Assembly (NCBI GenBank): GCA_037179385.1
Contig: CM074190.1
Location: 5,966,284 to 6,030,283, forward strand
Reading direction: 5' to 3'
Length of the DNA stretch: 64,000 nt
From: Holothuria scabra
Lineage: Eukaryota > Echinodermata > Holothuroidea > Aspidochirotida > Holothuriidae
Shown piece by piece: positions 1-63,235 of the stretch. The position numbers were made by a program, and so were the translations under genes. Below the pieces are notes generated by a model. That model was not told where the DNA came from and searched no databases. It saw nothing but the letters and a program-made list of their open reading frames with translations. The number at the start of each line of letters is the position of its first letter. Positions within the stretch are counted from its first letter, which is position 1.

Positions 1-290
1 AGCTAATGTTTCTTTCTCAATTGTAGAATAATTTTTCTGATGTCTGTCAAATTTCTTTGAATAATAACACACAGGGTGATCAACACCATGCTCATCAGCT
101 TGAAGCAAAACTGCTCCTATACCACTGTCACTGGCATCAACTGCCAGCTTAAACTGTTTTTCAAAATCTGGAGCAATCAACACTGGCGAACTCATTAGTG
201 CTCTTTTCAATGATTCAAATGCTGCCTGACAATTTTCTGTCCAAACAAACTTTTCATTTTTCCTTAATAATCTTGTCAATGGTGCAGCAA
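1..290 (-). pseudogene. pol: Start of RNase H domain of the gypsy pol, out of frame with RT
   Basis: In a frame different from the RT the minus strand continues the pol homology, including the RNase H entry LAVDASDSGIGAVLLQADEHG up to the edge. The shift lies near 290. The rest of RNase H and the 3' LTR lie outside. Confidence 0.8.
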
Positions 291-3200
291 TTCAGAAAAA
301 TTTCCACAAAAACGTCTGTAGTAACCAGCCATGCCTAGGAAGCGCATGAGCTGCTTTTTGTCAGCTGGGGCAGGGAATTTGTCGATGCCCTCAACCTTAG
401 CCTTAATTGGTTTAACTCTACCCTGACCAACTACATGCCCTAAGAATATTACATGGGCACAAGCAATCTCACTCTTGACTAAATTGACAGTCAAATTAGC
501 TTTGGCAAGCTTGTCAAATAATGCCTTGACATGTTGCACATGTTCACTCCATGAGTTACTGTACACAATAAGGTCATCAACATATACTTCACAATTCTCT
601 AAATCTGACGTAAGGTCATTTACTAAACGTTGAAAGGTCATCGGTGAATTTTTCATACCAAACGGCATAACCTTATACTGAAATAAGCCATCTGGCATCA
701 CGAATGCCGATATTTTTCGAGCCCTCTCAGTGAGTGGTATCTCCCAGTACCCCTTTAACAAGTCAAACTTTGATACGTAAGTAGCATTCCCAATCCTATC
801 AATACAATCATCGATACGGGGTATCGGATAGGAATCCGTTCTTGTTACCGCATTCACCTTCCGGTAATCAGTACAAAATCTGTACCCACCGTCTGGCTTT
901 GGGACCAATATACATGGGGAAGACCATTCACTGTTACTAGGTTCTATAATATCATGGTCTAACATGTAGCGAACCTCATCCCTGAGATGTTGTCGTTTTC
1001 GAGGGTTAACTCGATAAGGATGCTGCTTGATTGGTGCAGCCTCTCCCACATCAACATCATGTTCAATCAAATCTGTCCTAGTAGGATCATCTGAGAACAA
1101 GCATACATAGTCATTGATTAATGATTTCATTTCTGATCTTTGTTTGTCATCTAGATGTTTTAACTTCTGATCAAGATTACTCAATACATCAGAGTTTTTT
1201 AACTTAATACACATGTCAGGAACATCATCAGCACTAATCTCATCATTATCATTGAATTCTTGATCAACACTGATGATACACACTTGATCACATGCATCAT
1301 TAACATTGACATTCACATCATGTACACTTTCATCCTTAGAAATGTCACAATCCTCTCTTTCATAATATTTTTTCATCATATTAATGTGACAAACTCTCTT
1401 TGATTTACGCTTGTCAGGTGTCAAGATGACATAGTCTGTGTCATTGATCTTTCTTTCAATGACATAAGGTCCTTGAAAGCGAGCTTGAAGTGGCTGACCA
1501 GACACAGGCAAAAACACCAACACCTTCTCACCAGGCTGAAACTTTCTTTCTACAGTGGTCTTATCATACCACGCCTTCATTTTCTTCTGAGAATTCCTCA
1601 GATTTTCTTGAGCCAGTTCACATGCTCTGTGAAAACGCTCTTTAAAGCGGGATACATAATCAAGCAGATGTATGTTTTCACCTGGATCTGATAACCACTT
1701 CTCCTTTAATAATTTCAATGGTCCACGAACTGTAAGTCCGAAGACGAGTTCAAATGGACTGAACCCAAGTGACTCCTGTACAGACTCCCTGACAGCAAAC
1801 ATTACAAATGGAATGCCTTCATCCCAATCTTTCTCATTGTCATGACAATATGTCTTTAACATATTCTTCAATGTTTGGTGAAACCTTTCTAAAGCCCCTT
1901 GGCTTTCGGGATGATAAGCTGAAGACTTAATTTGGTCTATGCCTAATTCATACAACATCTGTTGGAATACAGTTGACATGTAATTAGACCCTTGATCTGA
2001 TTGGATCTCCTTAGGTAACCCAAACAATGTGAAAAATTTAAGTAAAGCTTGTAAGACTGTCCGAGCCGTAATATTTCTTAGAGGTATTGCCTCCGGAAAC
2101 CTCGTCGAGGCACACATTATGGTTAATATATACTGATGTCCTGCCCTACTCTTAGGTAGAGGACCTACACAATCAATAATGACTCTACTAAATGGCTCTT
2201 CAAAAGCAGGAATTGGCTTTAAGGGTGCAGCCGGAATGTTCTGATTCGGCTTCCCAACCATTTGACATGAATGACAAGTCTTACAAAATTTGGCCACATC
2301 ACTCTTAAGCTTAGGCCAATAAAAGTGATTTAGAATTTTGTGGTAAGTCTTATTGACCCCTAGGTGCCCTGCAAATGGCATTTCATGAGCAATACTCAGT
2401 ATTTCCTTTCGATACACCCTAGGTACCACAACTTGATGGTAAACGCGCCACTCTTCATCTAATGGTGCATCAGGTGGTCGCCATTTACGCATCAAAACAC
2501 CGTTCTTAAGGTAAAAACACACTGGGACGTCTTTCGACTCGTCCTCAGTGAGGGCGCCAGCAATTAGTGGCTGAAGCTCTTCATCATGTTGTTGTTGGAC
2601 TGACAACTGGTCTTTATGGAGTGTGTCAGACACGTTTCTTTCCTGTTCTATCCCCTCACCATGTGTGGGGGCAGGAGACTCACAATCCTGAAGATTGGCC
2701 ATAAAAGTTTGGCTGAGATCAAACCAGGAATCTTCACTTTCATCAATATTCTCTTTAGAGTCCTCTTTGGACTCTGACTCCACTTTTGGGAGTGTTGTTC
2801 CATTTTTAGGAACTAATTCCTCAATTTTAGAGGGCGGAGGCTTAAATTTACCATCCTTCTTTTCAGAAATCATACCCTCACTTTTAGAGAGTGGATGTTC
2901 AAGATTATCATCCTTACATGATTCCCTACTTGTTTCACTTTTGGAAACTGTATCCTCACTTTTGGAGGCTGGATGTTTAAGATTATCATCCATAGCAAGC
3001 TTTTGTGACATAGCTCTCGTGACAGCACAGGCTGGGAATAAATCTGGAAATTCCTTTTCTAATTGCTCTGTGTTGTTATAGTCACACGGTTTATCTGTCA
3101 AAATTGCATTGGCGACTACCTTTCCACCAGCTAGGTCATTGCCTAGCAACAGAGATACCCCCTTTACAGGTAGAGTAGGTCTGACCCCTACTATGACCGA

Positions 3201-3640
3201 CCCAGAAACTAAATCTGACTTCAAATTAATTTTGTGAAGAGGGACAGAAATAAATCCACACTCAACCCCCTGAATTAGTACATTTGCCCCTGTGGAAGTA
3301 GAGTCCGTTAATGGCAAAACTCCATCAAGAAGCAACGACTGAGTTGCGCCTGTGTCACGCAAAATTTTAATTTTGACGGGTGGATGAGCTGAATCCCCAT
3401 CTAGGGAAATAAAACCCTCAGACACGAATGGAAGGTATTCTTCCTTAATCTGGTCATTAGAATTAGGCCGTAAAGTCACGACTACCTCTGGAGAATTTTC
3501 TGCATTGGCTAAGGCATTTGGAGCTGTTTCAGTCTCCTTTAATTTTGCCAATTGAAAGCAATTTGCCATCAGGTGGCCCTTTTTGTGGCAGAAACCACAA
3601 ACTATGTCTTTAAAGGCAGCTTTATTTGAGCTGATCTGGT
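276..3640 (-). pseudogene. pol: pol polyprotein: zinc knuckle, protease, integrase, reverse transcriptase
   Basis: A CX2CX4HX4C knuckle (about 3614 to 3573) precedes the first Met at 3569. Counting from that Met over 1097 residues: protease active site DTGA (72-75) and LLGNDLAGG; H2C2 zinc motif (about 395-435); integrase core with D466, D525 and E561 (D,D-35-E spacing); GPY module (700-702); reverse transcriptase with VPKPDGGYRFCTDYRK, the FDLLKGYW block and YVDD (996-999). The frame ends at 276 in the RT-RNase H connection, where the reading frame shifts. No reconstruction is given. Confidence 0.93.
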
Positions 3641-3799
3641 CGTTCTTTTGACGACTAGAATCTGGTTGTTTTTTACCAGAATTTGTTGGAGAGAGGGAAC
3701 CAGACTGAGATCCACTAATTTTGCCTGCTGTGTCACCACTAGTGCCATTGCCATATTTTTCATTTGGCCTATTAAACTGACTCTTGTTTTGAGTCTGAC

Positions 3800-4772
3800 C
3801 TACTTTACCAAACTTATGGTAAGTGCATACTGATCAGCCAAATTTGCCACTTCTTTCAATTTGTCTGCCTTTTGTTCTTCAAGGTGAGTCTTAATGTCAT
3901 CACTCACACACCGTTTAAATTCCTCGACCAGCATCAATTGTCGTAAGGCTTCAAATGTGGAGACCTTTTTAGAATCACACCATCTATCGAAATGCCTTTC
4001 CTTTTGATAGGCAAACTCTACATATGTTTGTGTATCCGCCTTACGATATTTTCTAAATTTTTGGAGATAAGCCTCGGGTACTAACTCATAGGCTTGTAAT
4101 ATGGCCTTTTTGACTTTATCGTAATCCATGCTGTCCTCTATTGACAGAGCGGAATACACTTCCTGGGCCTTGCCAGTAAAATTACTCTGAATGAGTATTG
4201 ACCATTTATCTCTGGGCCACTTCAATTGTTCACCCAGTTTTTCAAAGTGGTTGAAAAATTTCTCCACATTATCCTCCTGAAATTTGGGCACAAATTTCAC
4301 GTGCCTAGAGACATCAAATCGCCCAGTATCCGTGCCTATTTGAGGTTCTGGGCCTTTTATGACCCCTAACTCCAGTTGTTTCAACCTAAATTCATGCTCT
4401 CTAGCCTTTTCCCTTTCTTCTCTTTCTTCTTTTTCCCTTTGCATTTCCAATTCTTTCAATCTAACTTCTCTTTCCTTTTCTTCCCTTTCTTTTTCCAATT
4501 CTTTCAATCTAACTTCTTTTTCCAATTCAAGCTTTCTCAATTCAAATGCATTGTCAGTTGGCACAGTCATGATTGTCTCAAGCACTGTAATTGGCAGAAT
4601 ACTTTCATCTACCAGATACTCTACAATGTATCTCTTAATCTCGTCCTTCCGCATTAATGGCTGAAACTCAACGCCATAGTGTTTTGCGACTTTTACAATC
4701 TCAGACTTTTTTTAGTGAGTTAAGCTCCTCAATTGAGGGGCTAGCCACGAATTTATCTAAATCGAATGGCAT
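3800..4772 (-). pseudogene. gag: gag region with coiled coil and SCAN-like capsid domain, frame-broken
   Basis: A start at 4772 (MPFDLDKF) runs to a stop just after an A-rich run near 4710. The main open part (4654 to 3800, 284 residues) continues in another frame. It has a charged Glu/Arg/Lys coiled coil (residues 35-95), then a capsid-type segment with KFVPKFQEDNVEKFFNHFEK. The C-terminal helices (FDRWCDSKKV...LMLVEEFKRCVSDDIKTHLE) resemble a SCAN domain. That domain is known to derive from gag of Gmr1-like elements. A zinc knuckle lies downstream in the pol frame. The frame changes again near 3820. Confidence 0.85.
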
Positions 4773-4878
4773 TTTGAGGTTGTGTCAAGCACTCACAAAC
4801 AACTAAGAAGTCTGGACAATACAGTTGAAAATTACAACGAAATTTCCAGAATTTTCTACCTGGTAGTTAAATTCTTTC

Positions 4879-4896
4879 CCGGATGTTAGGCCACCA
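4879..4896 (-). promoter_or_regulatory. Candidate tRNA primer-binding site
   Basis: Four bases inside the LTR the minus strand reads TGGTGGCCTAACATCCGG. The leading TGG complements a tRNA CCA end. The matching tRNA was not identified. Confidence 0.5.
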
Positions 4897-4900
4897 ATTC

Positions 4901-5568
4901 TGTTACGGCTTGGTCGCAATTCAAACCAATAACAGCGAAAGACCACAGAAGAGCGAGATTAAAATCAACAACTTAATTATTATTTACCTCTTACTTCCTT
5001 AAATTTACACCAATTAATCTTAAATCTACTTACAATCTTTTACAGCTTAAGGTATCACTCTTTGTCCAAGGGGTAGTGTTGTTGGTGTCAATTGTACAGC
5101 AGCACAGCGTAGGACTCGGTTCCGCGAAGGCAGGATGAAGACTATAGTGATCGGTAAATGGTGACACAATTACAGCATTAAGCGGCGAAGCAGGCGTCTG
5201 GTCTCTGTATTATCTGTGTATCTTCTGTTCTCTTCTCCTGTCACACTGCTTGCATGACCTTTTATATATCTGGTAGTTCCTCCAGAAAAGTCTGGAACTC
5301 ACTCTAATGGAAACGTCTCGTTTGATCTCGTACAAAACGAACAGCGAACGTTCTGGGCTCAGTAACCCATAATCACAAGTTGGCTATTATTAGGCCATTA
5401 CATCATACAGTAGTTTCCAGTAGGTGATCGTACATTCTCATAACTGTGCGAATGTTCTCTGGGGTTACCCGTTGAATATGCTCGAGAGACAACACTGATG
5501 CTAGCACTTTCTAGAACTTTTCACTTGCTCGTCCAAGGATTCAATCTGGTTGATGTCGTCTCGTAACA
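4901..5568 (-). repeat. LTR of the gypsy element (668 bp)
   Basis: Bounded by an inverted TGTTACG / CGTAACA, the usual TG...CA ends. The inner end abuts the primer-binding-site candidate. A TATATAAAAG box lies in the U3 part. Only one LTR is in the window, so pair divergence and insertion age cannot be read. Confidence 0.88.
5259..5268 (-). promoter_or_regulatory. TATA box of the LTR promoter
   Basis: The minus strand reads TATATAAAAG about 300 bases inside the LTR. Transcription would start about 30 bases downstream in element orientation, towards gag. It points the same way as the host gene. Confidence 0.55.
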
Positions 5569-5574
5569 CTATTG

Positions 5575-5850
5575 CAACATTGGATTTATGATGGCCACAT
5601 TGCACCTTTGACCCACACTGCATTCTTGACTACAACAAAGATTTCCTGACCACCACCAAATTGCATTTGTGACTTCCATATTGCATCTTTAACTGCCACA
5701 ATGCCTTCATGATGCCCTCATTGTGTTCATGACTGCCACAATGCCTTCATGATGCCCTCATTGTGTTCATGACTGCCACAATGCCTTCATGATGCCTACA
5801 TTGTGTTCTTTGATCACCATATTACATCATGGTTGCCACATTCCATTCAA
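5575..5850. repeat. Minisatellite with 20-bp and 40-bp periods
   Basis: Three near-identical 40-bp units run 5691-5730, 5731-5770 and 5771-5810 (each containing TGCCACAATGCCTTCATGAT). They are flanked by more diverged 20-bp half-units built on TTGCAT...GACTGCCACA. The array directly abuts the outer edge of the LTR. Confidence 0.85.
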
Positions 5851-7192
5851 GACTTCTCCTACCAAGAGATTTCTCTTTTCGAATCATCAATTAAGCGATC
5901 AAAGACTGCAACCTGTGAGGTAAAAGCCATGCTCTAAGATAGAGGATAGACATCTTGACAAAAATGCAATGGTATGATTGAAGCAAAATGAGTATGCAAT
6001 GTTGAGTAGAGTTTTGGCGTGAAGCTCAAAGATTCAGTTCTTTTTCCATGCATATGAGGTTAAGAGCAATGACATATTGCTTGCAATCAAAATAAAGCCC
6101 CTACCTTGGTTCAGGATGCAAGAGAAACTTTTGCGGAAAAAATGAAATTCCCTGTGTGTAGATGGTTGATAAAATAAAACAAGCCCTTCAAGTCTTGGAA
6201 TAAACTTACTTAATAAGAGGACTTGGTGAGTTAGATTTAGTTAGATGAGGTTTTAAAGCTCAGTTTCTAAACAGTTCATTTAAGTTGGGCCATCCATGGT
6301 CTTTTATCCAGCTGTAGTTTACTGGCTTGTTTTCCCTTCGCCGTCACGGCTGCAAGTTGGAAGCGTTACCTACTTGACCATGCAGTTGGTCTAGGGCGTA
6401 ATGGGAATATAGTGTTTCCTATGACATCTCAAACAGAGTTAGCTGGCATGATGTGATTCAAAATACAGTCAAAACGTAATACAAGAAGATAAATACCACT
6501 GTTAAAGAGAATAAACTATGGATATTTTTAAATGCTGCCAGCTGATATTTTACAAATCTTTCCCTTATAACCTTGAAATTCCCACAGTGTTTCAATACAT
6601 AACTGATGTATATTTACATAGTTGTGCTGGGGACTAATTCTGCATAGACTTTCATAAATATTATATGCTCACAGGACCATACAGCACTCTTCATGAATTC
6701 AAATGAAGGGGTAAACTTATTCAAAACTGGGTGAAAGCATATTTATCACCTATTGAGAAAGAACAAGTGCACTGCAATACTGTCGTTCCCTTCATAGTGG
6801 ACTTCTTTCAACAGAAAGAAGCCCATCCTTCACAATGCTAAAAATCTTTAAAATACTTCTACCTTTAGTGATTATTACTTACAATTTTCCAACAGAGCTC
6901 ACCATAAAACAGTTACGGAAATTTTCCCAAACAGCAGCTTAATTCAACTCCCTACTCCTTGAAGGATCTTCTATGTGAATTTGTGAAATAAATGCCAATA
7001 AAATACAACTGCCTTTCCTCCATTCAAAAATAACTGTCAACCCAGAAAGTTTGATATAAATATTTCAACAGATCCCTAAAACCTCTCTTCATGTTAAATT
7101 TAATTTAACTATTCTGGGAGCAACTGTTTCAAAAGACTTTTGAAGACAGCTAATACAAGGGAAATTCAAAATATGATGCCCTCTTTTCTTAC
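5851..7192. other. Intron 21, gene-proximal part
   Basis: No exon or long reading frame is seen. A minus-strand SINE copy lies at about 6264-6440; the rest is AT-rich sequence without recognised features. I looked for NBD2 motifs (signature, Walker B) and saw none. Confidence 0.6.
6264..6440 (-). repeat. tRNA-derived SINE copy, diverged
   Basis: The reverse complement contains GGGAAAACAAGCCAGT and a tail like the copies near 14.2, 54.6 and 62.0 kb. The tRNA-like head is poorly preserved. Confidence 0.65.
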
Positions 7193-59430
<52,238 letters not shown>

Positions 59431-59479
59431 GGTAAAAGATATTGTCACTCAAATGCTGATAAATGCTCTTTTACCAATT
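59431..59479 (-). other. 5'UTR part of first coding exon, with 3' splice acceptor
   Basis: Upstream of the ATG at 59430 the minus strand reads a pyrimidine tract ending TTTCCTTTCAG, a good acceptor, so the exon probably starts at 59479 and a separate non-coding 5' exon lies further upstream. The start codon context is ACC ATG G, with a purine at -3 and G at +4. A frame extension upstream through a GTG codon is open but has no ATG. The upstream exon and promoter were not found. Confidence 0.7.
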
Positions 59480-61887
59480 CTGAAAGGAAACAAAGATTTT
59501 ACAAACATAACATACTTTGCGATGACACACATCTTCCTATAAACCAACTCTGTTCCTGTTTTAAGGAATAACATTTCATGTTCTAATAAAAGTTGCAAAA
59601 GTATGTCATTTTTAAAGTGCTAAGTGTGAAACACCAAGTGCATTTATGGGCTTTAGTATATTCTGCCTTTGCTAACAGAATACTGTAAATTAAGAAAATT
59701 GTTCACATGTAGAATTTAAAATTCCAATTCCTTTGACAAATATTTGCACTTACTAGGTTATGATGAATGACTGGAATTATGAATTAATTATAATGTTTCA
59801 TTGTCTTAATTGTCATAGTTGCTTTCTTTTCCATCTTTATTTTGATTAGATCATTGGAGCTTTGATGTGGAAGGAAATATTGCAGTGGCTTTAAGAACAA
59901 GAGCATCTTAAAATTATTTTGACCTAACAGCCAAATCTCACAATTTTCTTCTCATTTCTCATCAAAAATTCAGAAATTCATGTATTTGTTGGTCATACAT
60001 AATTATTTCAACCAAACCTTTTCAAAAGTACAGAATTTACCTGTAATGTGTGATGTGTTGCAGAAATAAATCTATTGCTAGTGTTTTTTGGTGAGACTAA
60101 ATGCTTTAATAATTATTAATTCTAATTTTGCCAAATGCAAGGTTGGTGACTTCAAACACAAAGTTTCCCTTTAAGGACCATATTAGAGGTAAGTATGTCC
60201 TTGTCTCTGGAACCACAATGGCAATATGCAATATGTGGTATGTACTGTACACACAGCTGATCCAGTCTGCATGAATGTGAATCAGCATTTTTCATTCAAT
60301 TTTGCACTGTAGGCAAAGCTACAAACTTAGTATTATATAAATTTATAACTCAATTGATCACACAGACATTATTAAAATAGGGTTGAGCATTAAAGGGGCT
60401 TATTAGGGCATTACTATGACAATGCTTATAATTGGCATAATTAGTCAAATTTTGCATCTAGTGATTAATGCAAAAGTTATAATTTTGAACATTTTGCTTT
60501 GCTGAAGAATTAGAATGCATCAACTGCATGAGTACCCTTGGTTTGCAATGGTTGTGTATACTTAACTGAAAGCAGGTCTAGCCCCAATTTTTTGAAGACA
60601 GTGAGTGAATCATTAATTTCTCACTTGATGGAGGTATTGTCTAAGTAAGACCATGCTTTTAGTATATGAATGAAACTGGAACTTTTGGAAAAACTGGGTG
60701 CAGTCATGAACCAACACACTGTACTGTACATACTGCTTTAACTTTTACAACAATGAGTTTGACTTCTGTCTAACCTCTCACATCAAGAGGTTAGTTTGGA
60801 GGTATTAGTTGCACATGGCAGGATCAAGGAAAATCAGTGCAAATATCACCTCCCAGATGGCACCCATAGTTTTCTTTGCATGCAAGGAAAAGGCATCACT
60901 CCTACAGAAGTCACATGATGTACACGGGATCAGCTGAAAAAGGCAGCTTGCTGCAAATAGGTCACAAAGAAAAGTGGTATTCAAGAGACAACAGATGGAG
61001 ATAAGGGGAATGCCATACTAAGAATGGCAATGTTTCAATGTTGTACCAATATAAACATCTCTTCAGTCATTAGAGCAATAGGCTGATCAGCAATAGGGGA
61101 CATTCATCGGATTCCCATCAACATGGCTTCTGTTGCTAAAGATACAAATTGTGTAATTGAAATAAATTCACTTAAATTTGAAAAAGTCAATTGCAAAATT
61201 ATTTGTTACGGTTTTTGTGGTACAACTCAGATTATGATCTGCTTTGCTTTCTTTCTGCAATTAAATTGTTTACATGACCTTTAAATTCTTCCTGTTTTTT
61301 TGCATAAGAACTTATCCTGGGAAAGATCATAGTATTAAATCACTGTCAAGTAAAACAGAAAGAAAGTGACTACACTTTGGCACATGGTTCAATTCAGTGA
61401 AGGAATAAAATCACACATTTGTGAATGGTACTATCTAGCATTTTGAATTGAGTGACCAAACTCCAACATTTTGTTGTTCTAAAGTTAGCTCAGAACCACA
61501 AAGCTGCAAAATGTAATTTTTGAAATTTCGGACTTTCAAAATTTTAGAATTTTAAAGTATAATGATGATAAGTCCAACATGACTATTTTTGTCAAATTTG
61601 TGTTTCCATATGAAATTATTTTTGAATATGGCCTGAATGTTCAGTTTGGAAAAGAAGAAGGGAGCGAAGGAGAAGGGAGAGTTCAGCAACACCTAATTGT
61701 ATTGTTATATCCATTTATGTCAATTATACTCACACCTCTTCCCTGCTCTGTAAGCCAACTTACACTATTTTTGAAGAAGCAAAAGGAGCCAAAAGATTTC
61801 ATGTTTGTAATGAAACATTTGCCTCCCCACATCCCCCTGTTACCTCTCTCCCCCCCACTTCACACTCCTTTTACTCCCATCTCTATG

Positions 61888-62120
61888 AACTGCATAGACA
61901 AGTGGTTAGAGCATCCAACTTGCAGTCAGGAAGATGGGAATTCAAGTCCTGGCTGTGTCATACCGATGACTAAAAAAACAGAATCTACTTCCATTGTGCT
62001 TGGTGCTCACCAATGGAGTAAGGAAAACAAGCCAGTGAGTCACAAATGGAAAAAAGGCCATGGCCGGCTTGACTTGAACCAATTGGTTGAAACTGGACCG
62101 TTAAACTCTAATTAATTAAT
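61888..62120 (+). repeat. tRNA-derived SINE, most complete copy
   Basis: Head with A-box-like AAGTGGTTAGAGCATCC (about 61900) and B-box-like GGAATTCAAGTCC (61937-61949), body with GGAAAACAAGCCAGTGAGTC, 3' part GGCTTGACTTGAACCAATTG, and a TAATTAATTAATAAT tail. The unrelated 178-codon frame across it is not a gene. Confidence 0.82.
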
Positions 62121-63079
62121 AATGTACGCATTAATCATGCAATCTCAAAATATGAAGTACAGTAAGCACCTGAAGGCATACAATCTGGCAGTTCTTGCAA
62201 AACTTTCCTTGGTACAAACACCACACAGTACATGCACCAAATGACTTCGGACCTGAACTAGAACAGTGTCACAAGTGCATTATAGACTAAAAATTTGAAG
62301 AAAAAATTTCACTTTGAAAACTCGCTTAAATTTAATTCTCTACATGTTTGCTGAATTGGCAAGCAAATCCCAAGATCTCTTTTCAGGTTTAGTAAATAAA
62401 TAAAAGGACTTAGCGACAGGGTTTGACTTATTTTTTTTCATCATGCTATCACACTGTCTGTCTGTTTCACAGACTTCCCCAATCCCATCTCATTTTATTC
62501 TTGGCAACAAGTGTTTCTCTCGAGCTTCTCTCTTCATGTTAATTACAGTAAGGTTTGTTAACAAGTCTTTGTGTGGCCTTTCTTACATGGTCTGTCTTCA
62601 TGCTGAGGAAGAGGATACACAACATCTCTGTCTTGTGTTTTATCTTGGATTCTTTGACTATATCTCCTTCTGACAATGCACTGGTGCATGTAGGTCAATT
62701 AACTAATTTGCATGCATAGCAAAATTATTACATGCACCAAACTATCTGACAATCAGAAATACCAGGAGTGGAACCATAGTGTATATGTGTAGACACGTAA
62801 GTTTCTCAAGGCCCACACCAAATCATTTCTCTTTCTGGGCATTGAAAAGTACTTTCAAAATAGGGGTTTTTGATGTCTTATTCTGTTCTGCCTAATCACT
62901 TAACACTGAACCTTGACTCCAGAAATTTTGATTAGTGTTTTCCTGTGAACAACATCAATGCCCTTAAAGGGGGAAAAACAATCCTCCCAAACTTGCTTTG
63001 AAAAAGCAAGTAAATTTTACAATTTTTTTCCTATTTCTCTCTTAAGTATCCTTCATATTTATGAGCTTACAAGTAAATA

Positions 63080-63235
63080 TTGCATATTCAGGGTTAACCA
63101 AGCAGTTAATCCTAATAAATTTCACAATTAGGGAGGAAAAATATTGCGACATGATTCTCAAGAGCCATCCATGAAATAGGATAATGTGAACTATAAATTC
63201 AGAGGTGAGGTGCAAGACTGCACTTTTGACTTCCA
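63080..63235 (+). repeat. Dispersed repeat, family C copy
   Basis: Collinear with 58850-59000 over about 150 bases at moderate identity. Confidence 0.65.

Larger units (their letters stand above)
1..5568 (-). mobile_element. Ty3/gypsy LTR retrotransposon, Gmr1-like, partial and frame-broken
   Basis: In minus orientation: LTR (5568 to 4901), primer-site candidate, gag, then pol with protease, integrase and reverse transcriptase followed by the start of RNase H at the window edge. Integrase upstream of reverse transcriptase is unusual for gypsy elements and is the defining order of the Gmr1 group (established for cod and other animals). The reading frame changes near 4720, 3820 and 290, so this copy is not intact as sequenced. 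It lies in sense with the host gene inside the intron after exon 21. The second LTR and target-site duplication are outside the window. Confidence 0.93.

Noticed and set aside
2695..3081. 128-codon plus-strand frame opposite pol
   Set aside because: Antisense shadow of the acidic Ser-rich linker between protease and integrase.
4359..4664. Plus-strand frames rich in Ser/Leu/Phe opposite gag
   Set aside because: Antisense shadow of the Glu/Lys/Arg coiled coil of gag.
5569..7192. Search for the missing NBD2 exons between exon 21 and the LTR
   Set aside because: No ABC signature, Walker B or H-loop coding sequence found on the minus strand here.
61894..61960. Candidate tRNA gene
   Set aside because: A- and B-box-like motifs belong to the head of a SINE present in several copies; no tRNA fold can be completed.
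61579..62115. 178-codon plus-strand frame
   Set aside because: Runs across a tRNA-derived SINE and low-complexity C/T-rich sequence; no recognisable domain.
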